Shown here: positions 26,141 through 34,903 of the stretch, piece by piece
Layout: every line of letters starts with the position of its first letter
Position numbering within the stretch: the stretch's first letter is position 1
Notes under the pieces: model-generated
The model's input: the letters and a program-made list of their open reading frames with translations, nothing else
Told to the model about the DNA's origin: nothing
Databases searched by the model: none
Program-made: the position numbers and the translations under genes
Assembly: GCA_012729375.1 (NCBI GenBank)
Contig: JAAYDE010000021.1
Coordinates: forward strand, 1 to 34,903
Reading direction: 5' to 3'
DNA from: Deltaproteobacteria bacterium
GTDB taxonomy: Bacteria; Desulfobacterota; Desulfuromonadia; Desulfuromonadales; JAAYDE01
Length of the DNA stretch: 34,903 bases

Positions 26141-27451
26141 ATGTCCATAATCCAGATGTTGCGATTCGATGACGCCCTTTTCGAGGAAGCTCTCTCGCGG
26201 ATCGTCAACCGGGGAGAAACCGCCCAGGCCGAAGTAATCGACACGGTGCGCGGCATCATCGAAGCGGTGCGCCATCAGGGGGACCAGGCGGTCATCGAAC
26301 TGACCAAGAAATTCGACCAGTTGGAGCTGACCCCGGAAACCCTGGAGGTTTCCGATAAAGAAATGGAAGAGGCCTACCAGAAAGTGACCGACCGCGACAT
26401 CGAATGCCTGGAATTGGCTGCGGAACGGGTCTTCACCTTCCACGAAAAACAGAAAAAGGAGACCTGGATCTCCACGGAAGAGGAGGATGTTCTGGTGGGC
26501 AGCAAGGTCACCCCCATGGAGCGGGTCGGTCTCTACGTTCCCGGCGGCAAAGCCGCCTACCCTTCCTCGGTGATCATGTGCGCCTGCCCGGCCCAGGTGG
26601 CCGGCGTCGAAGAGATCGTCATGGCGGTGCCGATGCCTCGCGGCGAGATCAACCCTTATGTGCTGGTGGCCGCCGATATCTGCGGCGTCGACCGTATCTT
26701 CAAAATTGGCGGCGCCCAGGCCATCGCCGCCATGGCCTACGGCACCGCCACCGTGCCGCGGGTGGACAAGATCGTCGGCCCCGGCAACATTTATGTGGCC
26801 ATCGCCAAAGGGCAGGTCTTCGGCCAGGTCGATATCGACATGATCGCCGGGCCGAGCGAAATCCTCATCCTCAACGACGGCAGCGGCAATCCGGCCCATC
26901 TCGCCGCCGATCTGATGTCCCAGGCGGAACATGATGAAATGGCCTCTTCCGTGCTCGTGACCACCTCCCAGAAGATGGCCGAAAAGGTTCTCGGCGAGTT
27001 GGAGAAACAGCTCCCGCAATTATTGCGCAAGGAGATCACCGCCAAAGCCCTTAAGAACTACTCGGCCATCATCGTAGCCAGAAACATGGAGGAAGCGGTG
27101 GCTTTCAGCAACCGCATCGCCCCCGAGCATCTGGAGCTGGCGGTGGACAACCCCTTCGAGCTGCTGCCGCTGATCAAGCACGCCGGCGCCATCTTCATGG
27201 GGCACTACACACCCGAGGCGATGGGCGACTATTTGGCCGGCCCCAACCACACCCTGCCGACGGGAGGGACGGCCCGCTTCCATTCGCCCCTGTGCGTCGA
27301 CGACTACGTAAAACATTCGAGCATCATCAACATCAGCCGCAAAGGGCTTGAGCGCCTCGGTGAGGAGGTCATCCACCTGTGCAACCTGGAGGGTCTCGAG
27401 GCCCACGCCCGCACCGTTGCCTTGCGGCTCGGCAAAAAGAGCAAACGCTGA
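26141..27451 (+). CDS. hisD: Histidinol dehydrogenase
   Basis: It performs the last two steps of histidine synthesis, oxidising histidinol to histidine with NAD+ and zinc. The 436 residues include [20 protein letters not shown], the NAD-site region [32 protein letters not shown] and the catalytic Glu329-His330 in IAPEHLELA, followed by [20 protein letters not shown] lies six bases before the ATG. It heads the histidine block here and is followed by hisB after 17 bases. Confidence 0.97.
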   Translation: MSIIQMLRFDDALFEEALSRIVNRGETAQAEVIDTVRGIIEAVRHQGDQAVIELTKKFDQLELTPETLEVSDKEMEEAYQKVTDRDIECLELAAERVFTFHEKQKKETWISTEEEDVLVGSKVTPMERVGLYVPGGKAAYPSSVIMCACPAQVAGVEEIVMAVPMPRGEINPYVLVAADICGVDRIFKIGGAQAIAAMAYGTATVPRVDKIVGPGNIYVAIAKGQVFGQVDIDMIAGPSEILILNDGSGNPAHLAADLMSQAEHDEMASSVLVTTSQKMAEKVLGELEKQLPQLLRKEITAKALKNYSAIIVARNMEEAVAFSNRIAPEHLELAVDNPFELLPLIKHAGAIFMGHYTPEAMGDYLAGPNHTLPTGGTARFHSPLCVDDYVKHSSIINISRKGLERLGEEVIHLCNLEGLEAHARTVALRLGKKSKR

Positions 27452-27468
27452 AAGGAAGGAACCGGTTC

Positions 27469-28056
27469 ATGTCCCGTAAGGCCCAAATCGAACGGAAAAC
27501 TGCCGAGACCGATATCTTTTTGGAATTGGAACTGGACGGCGGCGGACAGAGCTCCGTACAGACTCCGGTGCCCTTTTTCAATCACATGCTGGAGCAGGTG
27601 GCCCGCCACGGCTTTTTCGATCTGAAACTGCGTGCCCAGGGGGATGTGGAGATCGACGATCACCATACCGTCGAGGACGTGGGGATCGTTCTCGGTCTCG
27701 CCTTCCGCGAGGCCCTGGGAGACAAACAGGGCATCCGCCGCTACGGCGCCAAGACCATTCCCATGGATGAGGCTCTGGCCGCCGTGGCTGTCGACTTCTG
27801 CGGCCGCCCCTGCCTGGTCTTCGACGTCGATCTTCCCAAGGCCAAGGTGGGAAGCTTCGACACCGAGCTGGTCAAGGAATTCTTCACCGCCTTCGTCAAC
27901 AACGCCGGCGCCACTTTGCACATCCATCTGCTCTGCGGGGCCAACACCCATCACGCCATCGAGGCGATCTTCAAGGCTTTCGCCCGCACCCTCGACGAGG
28001 CCGTCGACATCGATCCCCGCATCATCGGTGTGCTCTCCACCAAGGGGAAGCTGTGA
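27469..28056 (+). CDS. hisB: Imidazoleglycerol-phosphate dehydratase
   Basis: A 195-residue, manganese-dependent enzyme that dehydrates imidazole glycerol phosphate. It is the monofunctional form without a histidinol-phosphatase domain. Metal-binding sequences are visible: [31 protein letters not shown] and the C-terminal [17 protein letters not shown]. The start is the ATG at 27469 with AAGGAAGGA upstream; the longer frame overlaps hisD and is not supported. No separate histidinol-phosphatase or hisC is found in the window. Confidence 0.96.
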   Translation: MSRKAQIERKTAETDIFLELELDGGGQSSVQTPVPFFNHMLEQVARHGFFDLKLRAQGDVEIDDHHTVEDVGIVLGLAFREALGDKQGIRRYGAKTIPMDEALAAVAVDFCGRPCLVFDVDLPKAKVGSFDTELVKEFFTAFVNNAGATLHIHLLCGANTHHAIEAIFKAFARTLDEAVDIDPRIIGVLSTKGKL

Positions 28057-28060
28057 CCCC

Positions 28061-28684
28061 ATGATCGTCATCATCGACTACGGCATGGGCAATCTGCGCA
28101 GCGTGCAAAAAGCACTCGAACGTCTCGGTTTCCCTGTTTGCGTCAGCGCTGACCCGGACATCGTCCGCCGCGCCGACCGCCTCATTCTGCCGGGGGTGGG
28201 AGCCTTCAGGGACTGCATGGGCCGCCTCGTCGAAGGAGGGTTCGTCGAACCGATCCTCCGCCACATCGAAGCCGGCCGCCCTTTTCTGGGCATCTGCCTC
28301 GGCATGCAACTGCTCTTCGCCGAGAGCGAGGAATTCGGCCGCCACCGGGGACTTGGCATTCTGCCGGGGCGGGTGATCCGTTTTCGCCAAGAGACAACCG
28401 CGGACGGCGTGGAACTGAAGGTGCCCCACATGGGTTGGAACCGCCTGCATCTGTGCGCTCCTTCGCCCCTTTTCCACGGCGTGGAGGAAGGCTCCTTCGT
28501 CTATTTTGTCCATTCCTACCATGTGATTCCGGAAGAGGAAGCGGTGGTCGCCGCCACCACCGATTATGGGCTCGTTTTTTGCTCCAGCATCTGCAAGGAC
28601 AACATTACCGCCTGCCAGTTCCATCCGGAAAAAAGCCAGCAGGTGGGATTGAAGATTCTCAATAACTTCGGAGGAATGAAATGA
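28061..28684 (+). CDS. hisH: Imidazole glycerol phosphate synthase, glutaminase subunit
   Basis: HisH releases ammonia from glutamine for the HisF cyclase. The 207 residues start [20 protein letters not shown] at 28061, four bases after hisB. The class I amidotransferase triad is complete: Cys79 in [11 protein letters not shown], and His188 and Glu190 in [10 protein letters not shown]. The stop overlaps the hisA start by four bases. The much longer open frame reaching into hisB is not used. Confidence 0.96.
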   Translation: MIVIIDYGMGNLRSVQKALERLGFPVCVSADPDIVRRADRLILPGVGAFRDCMGRLVEGGFVEPILRHIEAGRPFLGICLGMQLLFAESEEFGRHRGLGILPGRVIRFRQETTADGVELKVPHMGWNRLHLCAPSPLFHGVEEGSFVYFVHSYHVIPEEEAVVAATTDYGLVFCSSICKDNITACQFHPEKSQQVGLKILNNFGGMK

Positions 28685-29424
28685 TCATAATCCCGGCCAT
28701 CGACCTCAAGGAAGGACGCTGCGTCCGCCTCGAGCAGGGGATCATGGAGCGGGACACGGTCTACAGCGACGACCCCGCCGCCCAGGCCCGCACCTGGCAG
28801 GAACAGGGCGGTGAAATGCTGCACATCGTCGACCTCGACGGGGCTTTCGCCGGCTCCCCGCGCAACCGCAATGCCATCCGCGCCATTGTCCAGACGGTCG
28901 GCATCCCTGTCGAACTGGGCGGGGGCATCCGCGACCTGGTCACCATCGACAGCTATCTGCAATTGGGGATCGAACGGGTCGTTCTCGGCTCGGTGGCGCA
29001 GAAAAACCCCCAATTCGTAAAAGATGCCTGTCGGCTTTTTCCCGGACGGATCGTTGTCGGCATCGACGCCAAAAACGGCTTTGTCGCCATTCACGGCTGG
29101 CAAAAGGTCACCGACACCAAAGCCGTGGATCTGGCCGTGCGCATGGAAGGTTTCGGCGTTGAGGCGATAATCTACACCGATATCGCCCGCGACGGCATGC
29201 TGACCGGTCCCAACATCGACGCCACCCGGGAACTAGCCGATGCGGTTTCCGTTCCGGTGATCGCCTCGGGAGGGGTATCCTCCTTGCAGGACATCGAAAA
29301 CCTGCTGACCATCGAGAGGTTCGGGGTGACCGGAGTGATCACCGGCAAGGCCCTCTATTCCGGAGCGCTGGATCTGCGCCAAGCCGTCGCTCTGGCCAAG
29401 GGGATCCGCGGCGCAAAGGAGTGA
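28681..29424 (+). CDS. hisA: ProFAR isomerase (phosphoribosylformimino-AICAR-P isomerase)
   Basis: A 247-residue TIM-barrel enzyme that isomerises ProFAR to PRFAR. Asp8 in [15 protein letters not shown] and Asp129 in VVGIDAKNG are the catalytic aspartates; the phosphate-binding GGGIRD and the late [11 protein letters not shown] are typical. It is translationally coupled to hisH (ATGA overlap) and followed 15 bases later by hisF. I see no feature of the dual-function PriA form that would distinguish it; trpF is not present in the window. Confidence 0.95.
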   Translation: MIIIPAIDLKEGRCVRLEQGIMERDTVYSDDPAAQARTWQEQGGEMLHIVDLDGAFAGSPRNRNAIRAIVQTVGIPVELGGGIRDLVTIDSYLQLGIERVVLGSVAQKNPQFVKDACRLFPGRIVVGIDAKNGFVAIHGWQKVTDTKAVDLAVRMEGFGVEAIIYTDIARDGMLTGPNIDATRELADAVSVPVIASGGVSSLQDIENLLTIERFGVTGVITGKALYSGALDLRQAVALAKGIRGAKE

Positions 29425-29439
29425 AAAAAAACACCGACC

Positions 29440-30207
29440 ATGCTGACGAAACGGATCATTCCCTGTCTGGATGTAAAAAACGGCCGGGTGGTGAAGGGCG
29501 TCCGCTTTATGGAACTGCGGGACGCCGGCGACCCGGTGGCAGCGGCCGAGGCCTACGACGCCCAAGGGGCGGATGAACTGACCTTCCTCGACATAACCGC
29601 CTCCAGCGACAAGCGCACCATCATTCTCGACGTGGTGGCGCGCACCGCCGAACGGGTCTTCATGCCCTTGACCGTGGGCGGCGGCATTCGCGACACCGCC
29701 GACATCCGCAACCTGCTCAACGCCGGAGCGGACAAGGTCTCCATCAACACCGCAGCGGTACGCCGGCCGGATTTCGTCCGCGAGGCGGCGCGGCGCTTCG
29801 GCTCCCAGTGCATTGTCGTCGCCCTCGACGCCCGGCGGGTGCCGGGAGCCGAAACGCCGCGCTGGGAGATCTATACCCACGGCGGCCGCACCCCGACCGG
29901 GATCGACGCTTTGCAGTGGGCACGGAAAATGGAAGAGTTCGGCGCCGGGGAAATCCTTCTGACCTCCATGGATCGGGACGGTACCAAAGACGGCTACGAC
30001 ATCGAACTGACCCGCACCGTCAGCGACGCGGTGGGCATCCCGGTCATCGCTTCCGGCGGTGTGGGCACCCTCGAGCATATCCGCGAGGGGCTGGTGGAGG
30101 CTCGCGCCAGCGCCGCCCTGGCCGCCAGCATCTTCCATTTCGGCACGTACACCATCCGCGAGTGCAAGGAATACCTGAAGCGGTGCAACGTGCCGGTACG
30201 ACTGTGA
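29440..30207 (+). CDS. hisF: Imidazole glycerol phosphate synthase, cyclase subunit
   Basis: HisF joins ammonia from HisH with PRFAR to give imidazole glycerol phosphate and AICAR. The 255-residue TIM barrel has the catalytic Asp11 ([14 protein letters not shown]) and Asp130 ([10 protein letters not shown]), plus phosphate sites [20 protein letters not shown] and [19 protein letters not shown] lies rather far (about 17 bases) from the ATG, so translation may rely on coupling to hisA. hisE begins 14 bases downstream. Confidence 0.97.
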   Translation: MLTKRIIPCLDVKNGRVVKGVRFMELRDAGDPVAAAEAYDAQGADELTFLDITASSDKRTIILDVVARTAERVFMPLTVGGGIRDTADIRNLLNAGADKVSINTAAVRRPDFVREAARRFGSQCIVVALDARRVPGAETPRWEIYTHGGRTPTGIDALQWARKMEEFGAGEILLTSMDRDGTKDGYDIELTRTVSDAVGIPVIASGGVGTLEHIREGLVEARASAALAASIFHFGTYTIRECKEYLKRCNVPVRL

Positions 30208-30221
30208 CAGCAGGTTCCCTC

Positions 30222-30587
30222 ATGGCCGCAGCACAGCACCAGATTAAGACCCAGGAAGATGTCTTTGCCTGTCTCGAAGCTGTCATCCGCGAGCGGAAAA
30301 GGCAGCCCTCTTCCGACTCCTACGTGTCTTCCCTTTTCGCCAGGGGATTGGACAGGATCCTGGCCAAGGTCGGCGAAGAAGCGACGGAAACCGCCATCGC
30401 CGGCAAGGGAGGAAAAAGGGAAGAAATCGTCCATGAGGCGGCGGACCTCCTCTTCCATCTTCTCGTTCTGCTCGGCTATTACGACATCCCCTGGGAGGCC
30501 GTCTGCGGGGAGTTGCGGCGCCGCTTCGGCACCTCCGGCCTGGAAGAAAAGAACAGCCGCGACCCGTCGGCAAAGGAACCATCATGA
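30222..30587 (+). CDS. hisE: Phosphoribosyl-ATP pyrophosphatase
   Basis: HisE hydrolyses phosphoribosyl-ATP to phosphoribosyl-AMP, step two of histidine synthesis. The 121-residue, stand-alone form has the MazG-like helical sequences SSDSYVSSLFARGLDRILAK, KVGEEATETAIAGK and EIVHEAADLLFHLLVLLG. The ATG at 30222 fits the family; the longer frame overlaps hisF. The stop overlaps the cvpA start by four bases. The cyclohydrolase HisI is not fused and not nearby. Confidence 0.94.
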   Translation: MAAAQHQIKTQEDVFACLEAVIRERKRQPSSDSYVSSLFARGLDRILAKVGEEATETAIAGKGGKREEIVHEAADLLFHLLVLLGYYDIPWEAVCGELRRRFGTSGLEEKNSRDPSAKEPS

Positions 30588-31111
30588 ACCCTCTCGATAT
30601 CGCCATTCTGGTCATTTTGGGGATCTTCCTCCTCAAAGGGGCGTGGCGCGGCCTGTTGCGGGAGATCTGCTCCCTGGCCGGGCTGTTCATCGGCGGCTTC
30701 CTGGCTTTCAGTTTCCATGAGCCTCTGGGCCAGGTCCTGACCGAGTCGTTCCGCCTTCCGCCGACTTTGGCCAATATCGCTTCTTTTCTGCTGCTGTTTC
30801 TGCTCACGGTGATTTTTTTCGGGGTTTTGGGCTTTCTTCTCTCCAAGTTCGTTAAACTTATCTTTCTCGGCGGTTTCAACCGCGTGGCGGGGGCGGTTTT
30901 CGGCCTGGGTGAAGGGGTTCTGCTGATCGCCATCGCCCTGTTCGTGGCCACCCTGGGAGAGGCGCCCCGTTTCCTCCAGCCTCTTCTCAAGAATTCCCAG
31001 TTGGCCCCGCCCTTCATCGAATTAGGGCAGCAGGCATTGGACACCAGCCGCCGCATCTTTGCCGAGAAGGAAGGCTTTCGCCAACAACCAAAACAGGTTC
31101 CCCAAAAATGA
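30584..31111 (+). CDS. CvpA-family membrane protein
   Basis: A 175-residue inner-membrane protein with four predicted helices: about 5-20 (ILVILGIFLLKGAWRG), 30-48, 62-87 (LANIASFLLLFLLTVIFFGV) and 100-125. The CvpA family is named for colicin V production and is linked to cell-envelope processes; its biochemical role is not settled. The C-terminus is polar and Gln-rich. It overlaps hisE at its start and mutS2 at its end by four bases each. The cvpA-mutS2 neighbourhood recurs in bacteria. Confidence 0.88.
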   Translation: MNPLDIAILVILGIFLLKGAWRGLLREICSLAGLFIGGFLAFSFHEPLGQVLTESFRLPPTLANIASFLLLFLLTVIFFGVLGFLLSKFVKLIFLGGFNRVAGAVFGLGEGVLLIAIALFVATLGEAPRFLQPLLKNSQLAPPFIELGQQALDTSRRIFAEKEGFRQQPKQVPQK

Positions 31112-33468
31112 TCGACGAATCCCTGCGGGTTCTCGAATATCCCAAAATCCGCCAGCTTCTCTCCCGTTACGCGCTCACCGAGCTGGGCGGGGAAAGGGCT
31201 CTCCACCTTTCTCCTCTGGAGCAGATCGGTGCCGTGCGCCAGAGTCACCAGCGTATTGCCGAGATGACGGCCCTATTGGAGCGTGGGGAGTCGCTTCCCC
31301 TCCACGGAGCCGCCGAGCTTCAGCCCATTTTTCAGGAACTGCGTATTGCCGGGAATGTGCTCCTCGCCGAGACTTTTTTGAAAGTGGCGGCGGCCGTGGA
31401 AGCGGCCCACAACTGCCGAAGTTTTCTCCTGGAGCGGGAGGTCAGCGCCCTGCGGGAGTTGGGAGAAAGGCTGGTTCGCCTGCCCGAGGTGAGCAAAGCG
31501 ATCCGCCGCTGCATCGATCTGCGGGGGGACATCGTCGACGGCGCCTCCTTTGAGCTTCAGCAAATCCGCGGGGAGGCGCGCGGCCTGCGCGAACGCATCC
31601 GCGCCCGCCTGGAGGCACTGCTGAATGCCGACGCCCTGGCCCAGGCCTTCCAGGAGCGTTATGTGACCCAACGCAACGGCCGCTATGTCATTCCCGTCCG
31701 CGCCGATCATCGGGGCCGGGTGAAGGGCTTTGTCCACGATGAATCGGCCAGCGGCCAGACCCTGTTCATCGAACCGGCCTTCGTCCTCGACGACAACAAC
31801 CGCCTGCAGTCCCTTCTCCGCCAGGAGAAGCGGGAGGAGGAGCGGATCCTGCGCGAGTTGACGGAAAAGTTGCGGGAACAGCTGCCGGTGCTGCGCAGCA
31901 ACCAGGAGACCCTGGCCGACCTCGACCTGGTGGCCGCCGCGGCGCGCTTCGCCGCCGCCTGCGGCGGCACCGCGCCGGCCTTGACCGAAAAACCGCTGCT
32001 GGAACTGCGTCAGGCCCGCCATCCCCTGCTCCTGTTCAGCGCCGATGGCGTGCCGCGGCCGAACCCGCCGGTGCCCATCGACCTTTTTCTCGGAGAAAAG
32101 AACGATACACTTATCATAAGCGGCCCCAACACCGGCGGTAAATCCGTGGCCCTCAAAACCGCTGGTCTGTTGCTGCTGATGGCCCGCTCCGGACTGTTCA
32201 TCCCCTGCTCGGCGGACAGCCGGCTCTTTCTTTTCCCGAAAATCTTCGCCGATATCGGCGATGAACAGAGTATCGAGGCTAACCTGTCCACCTTCTCCGG
32301 GCACCTGCAGCGCATGAAGTGGATTATGGAAGAGGCGGGGGAAGATTCGCTGGTCCTTCTGGACGAGGCCGGCACCGGCACCGACCCCAGCGAGGGCGGT
32401 GCCCTGGCCATGGCTTTTCTCGACGGCTTGCGCGCCCAAAAGGCCAAGGTGATCCTTTCCACCCACCTGAATCTGCTGAAAAGTTACGCCTTTTTGAACG
32501 AAGGGGTGGAAAATGCCGCCGTCGAATTCGACGCCGCGACGCTGCAGCCGACCTATCGGCTTCACTACGGTCTGCCCGGAGCCAGCAACGCCTTTTCCAT
32601 CGCCCGCCTTCTCGGTCTGCCGAGGGAAGTTCTGGCCAAGGCGGCCGGTTATCTGGGCCAGGAAGAGCGAGCCGGCTTCGATCTGGTGGCGGCGTTGAAC
32701 CAGAAGCGCTGGGAGATGGAGCGGCAGGCGGCGGCAATGCACGCCGACCGGGAAGAAGCACAACGGAACCGGGAACGTTCCCGCCTTCTCGTGGAACAAC
32801 TGGAAAGGGAGAAAGAGGAACTCCTCGCCCGCTTGCTCAATGAGGGTCGCAAACGGGTGAGGGAGACGGAAAAGGAACTGAAACGGCTTCTCGTCGCGGC
32901 CGCTGCCGACCACCCCGACACCCGCCGCCAGGCCGCTCTCAAGGGTGAGCTCAACGCTCTGCGCAAGGGTTTGGAAGAACCGGCGATCAGTAAACCCTTG
33001 CCGGGGCCCGCCCCGGAGGAAATCCGTCCCGGCCAGCTGTTGCGGATTCGCGGCCTCGACCAGGAAGCCGAAGTGGTCGGTCTCCATGGGGAAGAGGTGG
33101 AACTCACCCTCCACGGCAAACGCCTGCGGCTTCCCTTGAATCGCCTGGAACGGGGCGGAAAGCCCCGGACCAGCCGCCGCTCCGGGGAAAAACGGGTGCG
33201 CAGCCGGGTGACGCGGGAGACCTTCAGCACCGAACTGAAACTGGTCGGCCAGCGGGTCGACGATGCCATCCCCCAGTTGCAGCGTTTCCTCGACGACGCC
33301 CTGCTCCATGGCCTGGAAGAGGTCAGCGTCGTCCACGGCAGCGGGGAGGGGGTGTTACGGCGGGCGATTCGTGATTATCTTGGCAGGGAGCGGGAGGTAA
33401 AGAGCTTTTACAGCGCCGATCCCGCCCATGGCGGGGATAACGTGACCATCATCCGCTTCGCGGGATAG
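31108..33468 (+). CDS. mutS2: MutS2-family ATPase with C-terminal Smr domain
   Basis: A 786-residue MutS2 protein; the family suppresses recombination or acts in rescue of collided ribosomes, depending on species. It has the MutS core helices, Walker A SGPNTGGKSVALKTAGLL (near 339-346), DIGDEQSIEANLSTFSGHL, Walker B SLVLLDEAGTGTDPSEGGAL, a long coiled coil (about 520-610), a KOW-like segment and a C-terminal Smr domain with HGSGEG (743-748). The usual LDLRG motif at the start of the Smr domain is replaced by LKLVG (710-714). There is no mismatch-recognition domain. It overlaps cvpA by four bases; dnaG follows after eight bases. Confidence 0.95.
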   Translation: MIDESLRVLEYPKIRQLLSRYALTELGGERALHLSPLEQIGAVRQSHQRIAEMTALLERGESLPLHGAAELQPIFQELRIAGNVLLAETFLKVAAAVEAAHNCRSFLLEREVSALRELGERLVRLPEVSKAIRRCIDLRGDIVDGASFELQQIRGEARGLRERIRARLEALLNADALAQAFQERYVTQRNGRYVIPVRADHRGRVKGFVHDESASGQTLFIEPAFVLDDNNRLQSLLRQEKREEERILRELTEKLREQLPVLRSNQETLADLDLVAAAARFAAACGGTAPALTEKPLLELRQARHPLLLFSADGVPRPNPPVPIDLFLGEKNDTLIISGPNTGGKSVALKTAGLLLLMARSGLFIPCSADSRLFLFPKIFADIGDEQSIEANLSTFSGHLQRMKWIMEEAGEDSLVLLDEAGTGTDPSEGGALAMAFLDGLRAQKAKVILSTHLNLLKSYAFLNEGVENAAVEFDAATLQPTYRLHYGLPGASNAFSIARLLGLPREVLAKAAGYLGQEERAGFDLVAALNQKRWEMERQAAAMHADREEAQRNRERSRLLVEQLEREKEELLARLLNEGRKRVRETEKELKRLLVAAAADHPDTRRQAALKGELNALRKGLEEPAISKPLPGPAPEEIRPGQLLRIRGLDQEAEVVGLHGEEVELTLHGKRLRLPLNRLERGGKPRTSRRSGEKRVRSRVTRETFSTELKLVGQRVDDAIPQLQRFLDDALLHGLEEVSVVHGSGEGVLRRAIRDYLGREREVKSFYSADPAHGGDNVTIIRFAG

Positions 33469-33476
33469 GTGGACCA

Positions 33477-34903
33477 GTGATCAGCGAAGAAAAAATCGGT
33501 GAAATCCGCGACCGAGCCGATATCGTGGAGGTGATTTCCTCCTATCTGGATCTGAAGAGGGTGGGCGGCAACTTTCATGGACTCTGTCCGTTCCATGCAG
33601 AAAAAACCCCCTCCTTCAACGTCAACCCGAACCGGCAGTTTTTCCACTGCTTCGGTTGCGGCGCCGGCGGCGATGTTTTCTCTTTCCTGATGAAGATGGA
33701 GGGCCTCACCTTCGTCCAGGCGGCCCGGGAACTGGGACGGCGTTTCGGTATCGAAGTGGAGGAACGCCTCCCCTCCCCGGCCGAGGAAGAGCAGCGACGA
33801 CGGCGCGAACTGCTGCTGCGAATCAACGAGGTGGCCGCCGATTTCTACCACCACACCCTGGTGGCGACGGAAGATGGCAAAAAGGGACTCGATTACCTTC
33901 GCCAGCGCGGCTTCGGAGAGGAAACCTTCGGCCGCTTCCGCCTCGGTTACGCCCCGGAGAGGTGGAACGGGCTGACCACCCATCTGCACGCCAAGGGCTT
34001 CGATCCCGCGGCGGGCCGCCAGCTCGGCCTTATCCGGGCCGCCAACAACCGGCCGGAGGATTTCGACTTTTTTCGTAACCGGCTTATTTTTCCGATCATT
34101 AACGGCAAAAACGAGGTCGTTGCCCTGGCCGGGCGGGCCCTCGACGACCACGGCCCCAAATACCTCAATTCCCCGGAATCGCCCGTGTATCGGAAATGCC
34201 AGACCTTCTACGGCCTCTACCAGGCCCAGGACGCCATCCGCCGCAGCGGCGAAGCCATTCTTGTTGAGGGCTACTTCGATCTTCTGGCCGTTTCCCGGGC
34301 CGGCATGGAAAACGTCCTGGCAACCTGCGGCACGGCCCTTACCGGGGAACATGCCGTCCTGCTGCGCCGTTTGAGCAAAAAAGTGCTGCTTCTCTTTGAC
34401 CAGGATGCGGCGGGGGAAAAAGCCACCTTCCGGGCGATGGAAGAGATCCTCAAGGAAGGCCTCGCCGCGTCCGTGATCACCCTCGACGGCGGCGAGGATC
34501 CCGACTCCTTCCTGCGCAAAAGAGGCGGCGACGAATTCACCCGGCGCCTGCGTCAGGCACGACCGGTTTTCGAGGTTTTCATGGACAAGACCCTGCGCGA
34601 CCAGGGTTCCGGCCACGAGGGAACGGCACGGGCCGCCGCCGCGATCGTGGCCAAGCTGAACCTGCTGCCCAGTCCTATCGAAAAGGAGCTCTATCTGCAG
34701 GAACTGGCCCGAAAAACCGGCATAGACCCGGTCATCCTGACCGCCCGCGGCGGCACGGCCGCCGTGGTTGATAAACGCAGAAAGCCGGCGACAAAAGAGC
34801 AAGAAGCCGGGGACATGGTCCGCTTCCGCCGCGGCGACAAACTGGCGGAAAAGAGCCAGAACTGGCTCCTTCTGCTGCTCGCCACCGATACTGAAGTGCG
34901 GCG
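33477..34903 (+). CDS. dnaG: DNA primase, N-terminal 475 residues (runs off the window)
   Basis: DnaG makes RNA primers for replication. The GTG at 33477 is preceded by AGGTGG and starts (M)ISEEKIGEIRDRADIVEVI, the family N-terminus. The zinc-binding domain uses Cys37, His40, Cys58 and Cys61 (LCPFHAEKTPSF and HCFGCGAGGDVFSF). The catalytic core includes FRNRLIFPIINGKNEVVALA, the Toprim motifs ILVEGYFDLLAV and LLLFDQDAAGEKA, and DGGEDPDSFLRKRG. The frame is open to the end of the window; the helicase-interacting C-terminal domain lies outside. In many bacteria rpoD follows. Confidence 0.95.
   Translation, partial: MISEEKIGEIRDRADIVEVISSYLDLKRVGGNFHGLCPFHAEKTPSFNVNPNRQFFHCFGCGAGGDVFSFLMKMEGLTFVQAARELGRRFGIEVEERLPSPAEEEQRRRRELLLRINEVAADFYHHTLVATEDGKKGLDYLRQRGFGEETFGRFRLGYAPERWNGLTTHLHAKGFDPAAGRQLGLIRAANNRPEDFDFFRNRLIFPIINGKNEVVALAGRALDDHGPKYLNSPESPVYRKCQTFYGLYQAQDAIRRSGEAILVEGYFDLLAVSRAGMENVLATCGTALTGEHAVLLRRLSKKVLLLFDQDAAGEKATFRAMEEILKEGLAASVITLDGGEDPDSFLRKRGGDEFTRRLRQARPVFEVFMDKTLRDQGSGHEGTARAAAAIVAKLNLLPSPIEKELYLQELARKTGIDPVILTARGGTAAVVDKRRKPATKEQEAGDMVRFRRGDKLAEKSQNWLLLLLATDTEVR

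Noticed and set aside
31273..33336. 687-residue minus-strand frame
   Set aside because: It is antisense to mutS2 and shows the same low-complexity shadow pattern; no ribosome binding site or domain is visible.

Overview
The window looks like a chromosomal segment of a GC-rich deltaproteobacterium of the Desulfuromonadales type (Geobacter / Pelobacter / Desulfuromonas relatives). This is inferred from gene content and order: rho-rpmE-thyX-prfA-prmC-murA-his, a SAM-I riboswitch before metX, a tRNA selenouridine synthase and lipoprotein-rich accessory genes. No database search was possible, so the taxonomic call is inference. I see no CRISPR array, tRNA, rRNA, prophage or insertion sequence.

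Left part (1-12.9 kb), mostly accessory. The first bases hold the 5' end of a leftward cfa-like gene. Divergent from it runs a tripartite efflux operon: NodT-type outer-membrane lipoprotein, MacA-type adaptor, and separate MacB-type ATPase and permease. Next come a small outer-membrane barrel protein with a strong terminator, then an unusual 716-residue protein with two ACT domains ahead of one GlnE-type nucleotidyltransferase domain. A Nudix hydrolase, a polar amino-acid ABC cassette (permease, binding protein, permease, no ATPase) and an OmpA-domain lipoprotein follow, ending at a 16-bp perfect hairpin.

Middle part (12.9-20.4 kb), mixed strands. proC and a YhcC-like radical SAM gene run leftward. 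A diacylglycerol-kinase-family gene and mnmH/selU run rightward and converge on metX. metX is leftward and has a complete SAM-I riboswitch with visible antiterminator and terminator. The metX ATG that gives the longest frame lies inside that terminator, so a GTG downstream is the likely start. An Rrf2/IscR-like regulator and a divergent lipoprotein of unknown function follow. A roughly 775-bp gene-free stretch precedes rho and contains two degenerate copies of a ~140-bp element.

Right part (20.4-34.9 kb), a rightward housekeeping run: rho, rpmE, thyX, prfA, prmC, murA, hisD, hisB, hisH, hisA, hisF, hisE, cvpA, mutS2 and the 5' part of dnaG. Spacings are short and several junctions overlap by 4 bp (hisH-hisA, hisE-cvpA, cvpA-mutS2), implying co-transcription and translational coupling. 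The histidine set lacks hisG, hisC and hisI here, so the pathway must be completed elsewhere.

The items most worth follow-up are the ACT-ACT-GlnE-like protein, the metX riboswitch with its start-codon reassignment, the repeat pair before rho, the ATPase-less ABC cassette and the altered Smr motif of MutS2.
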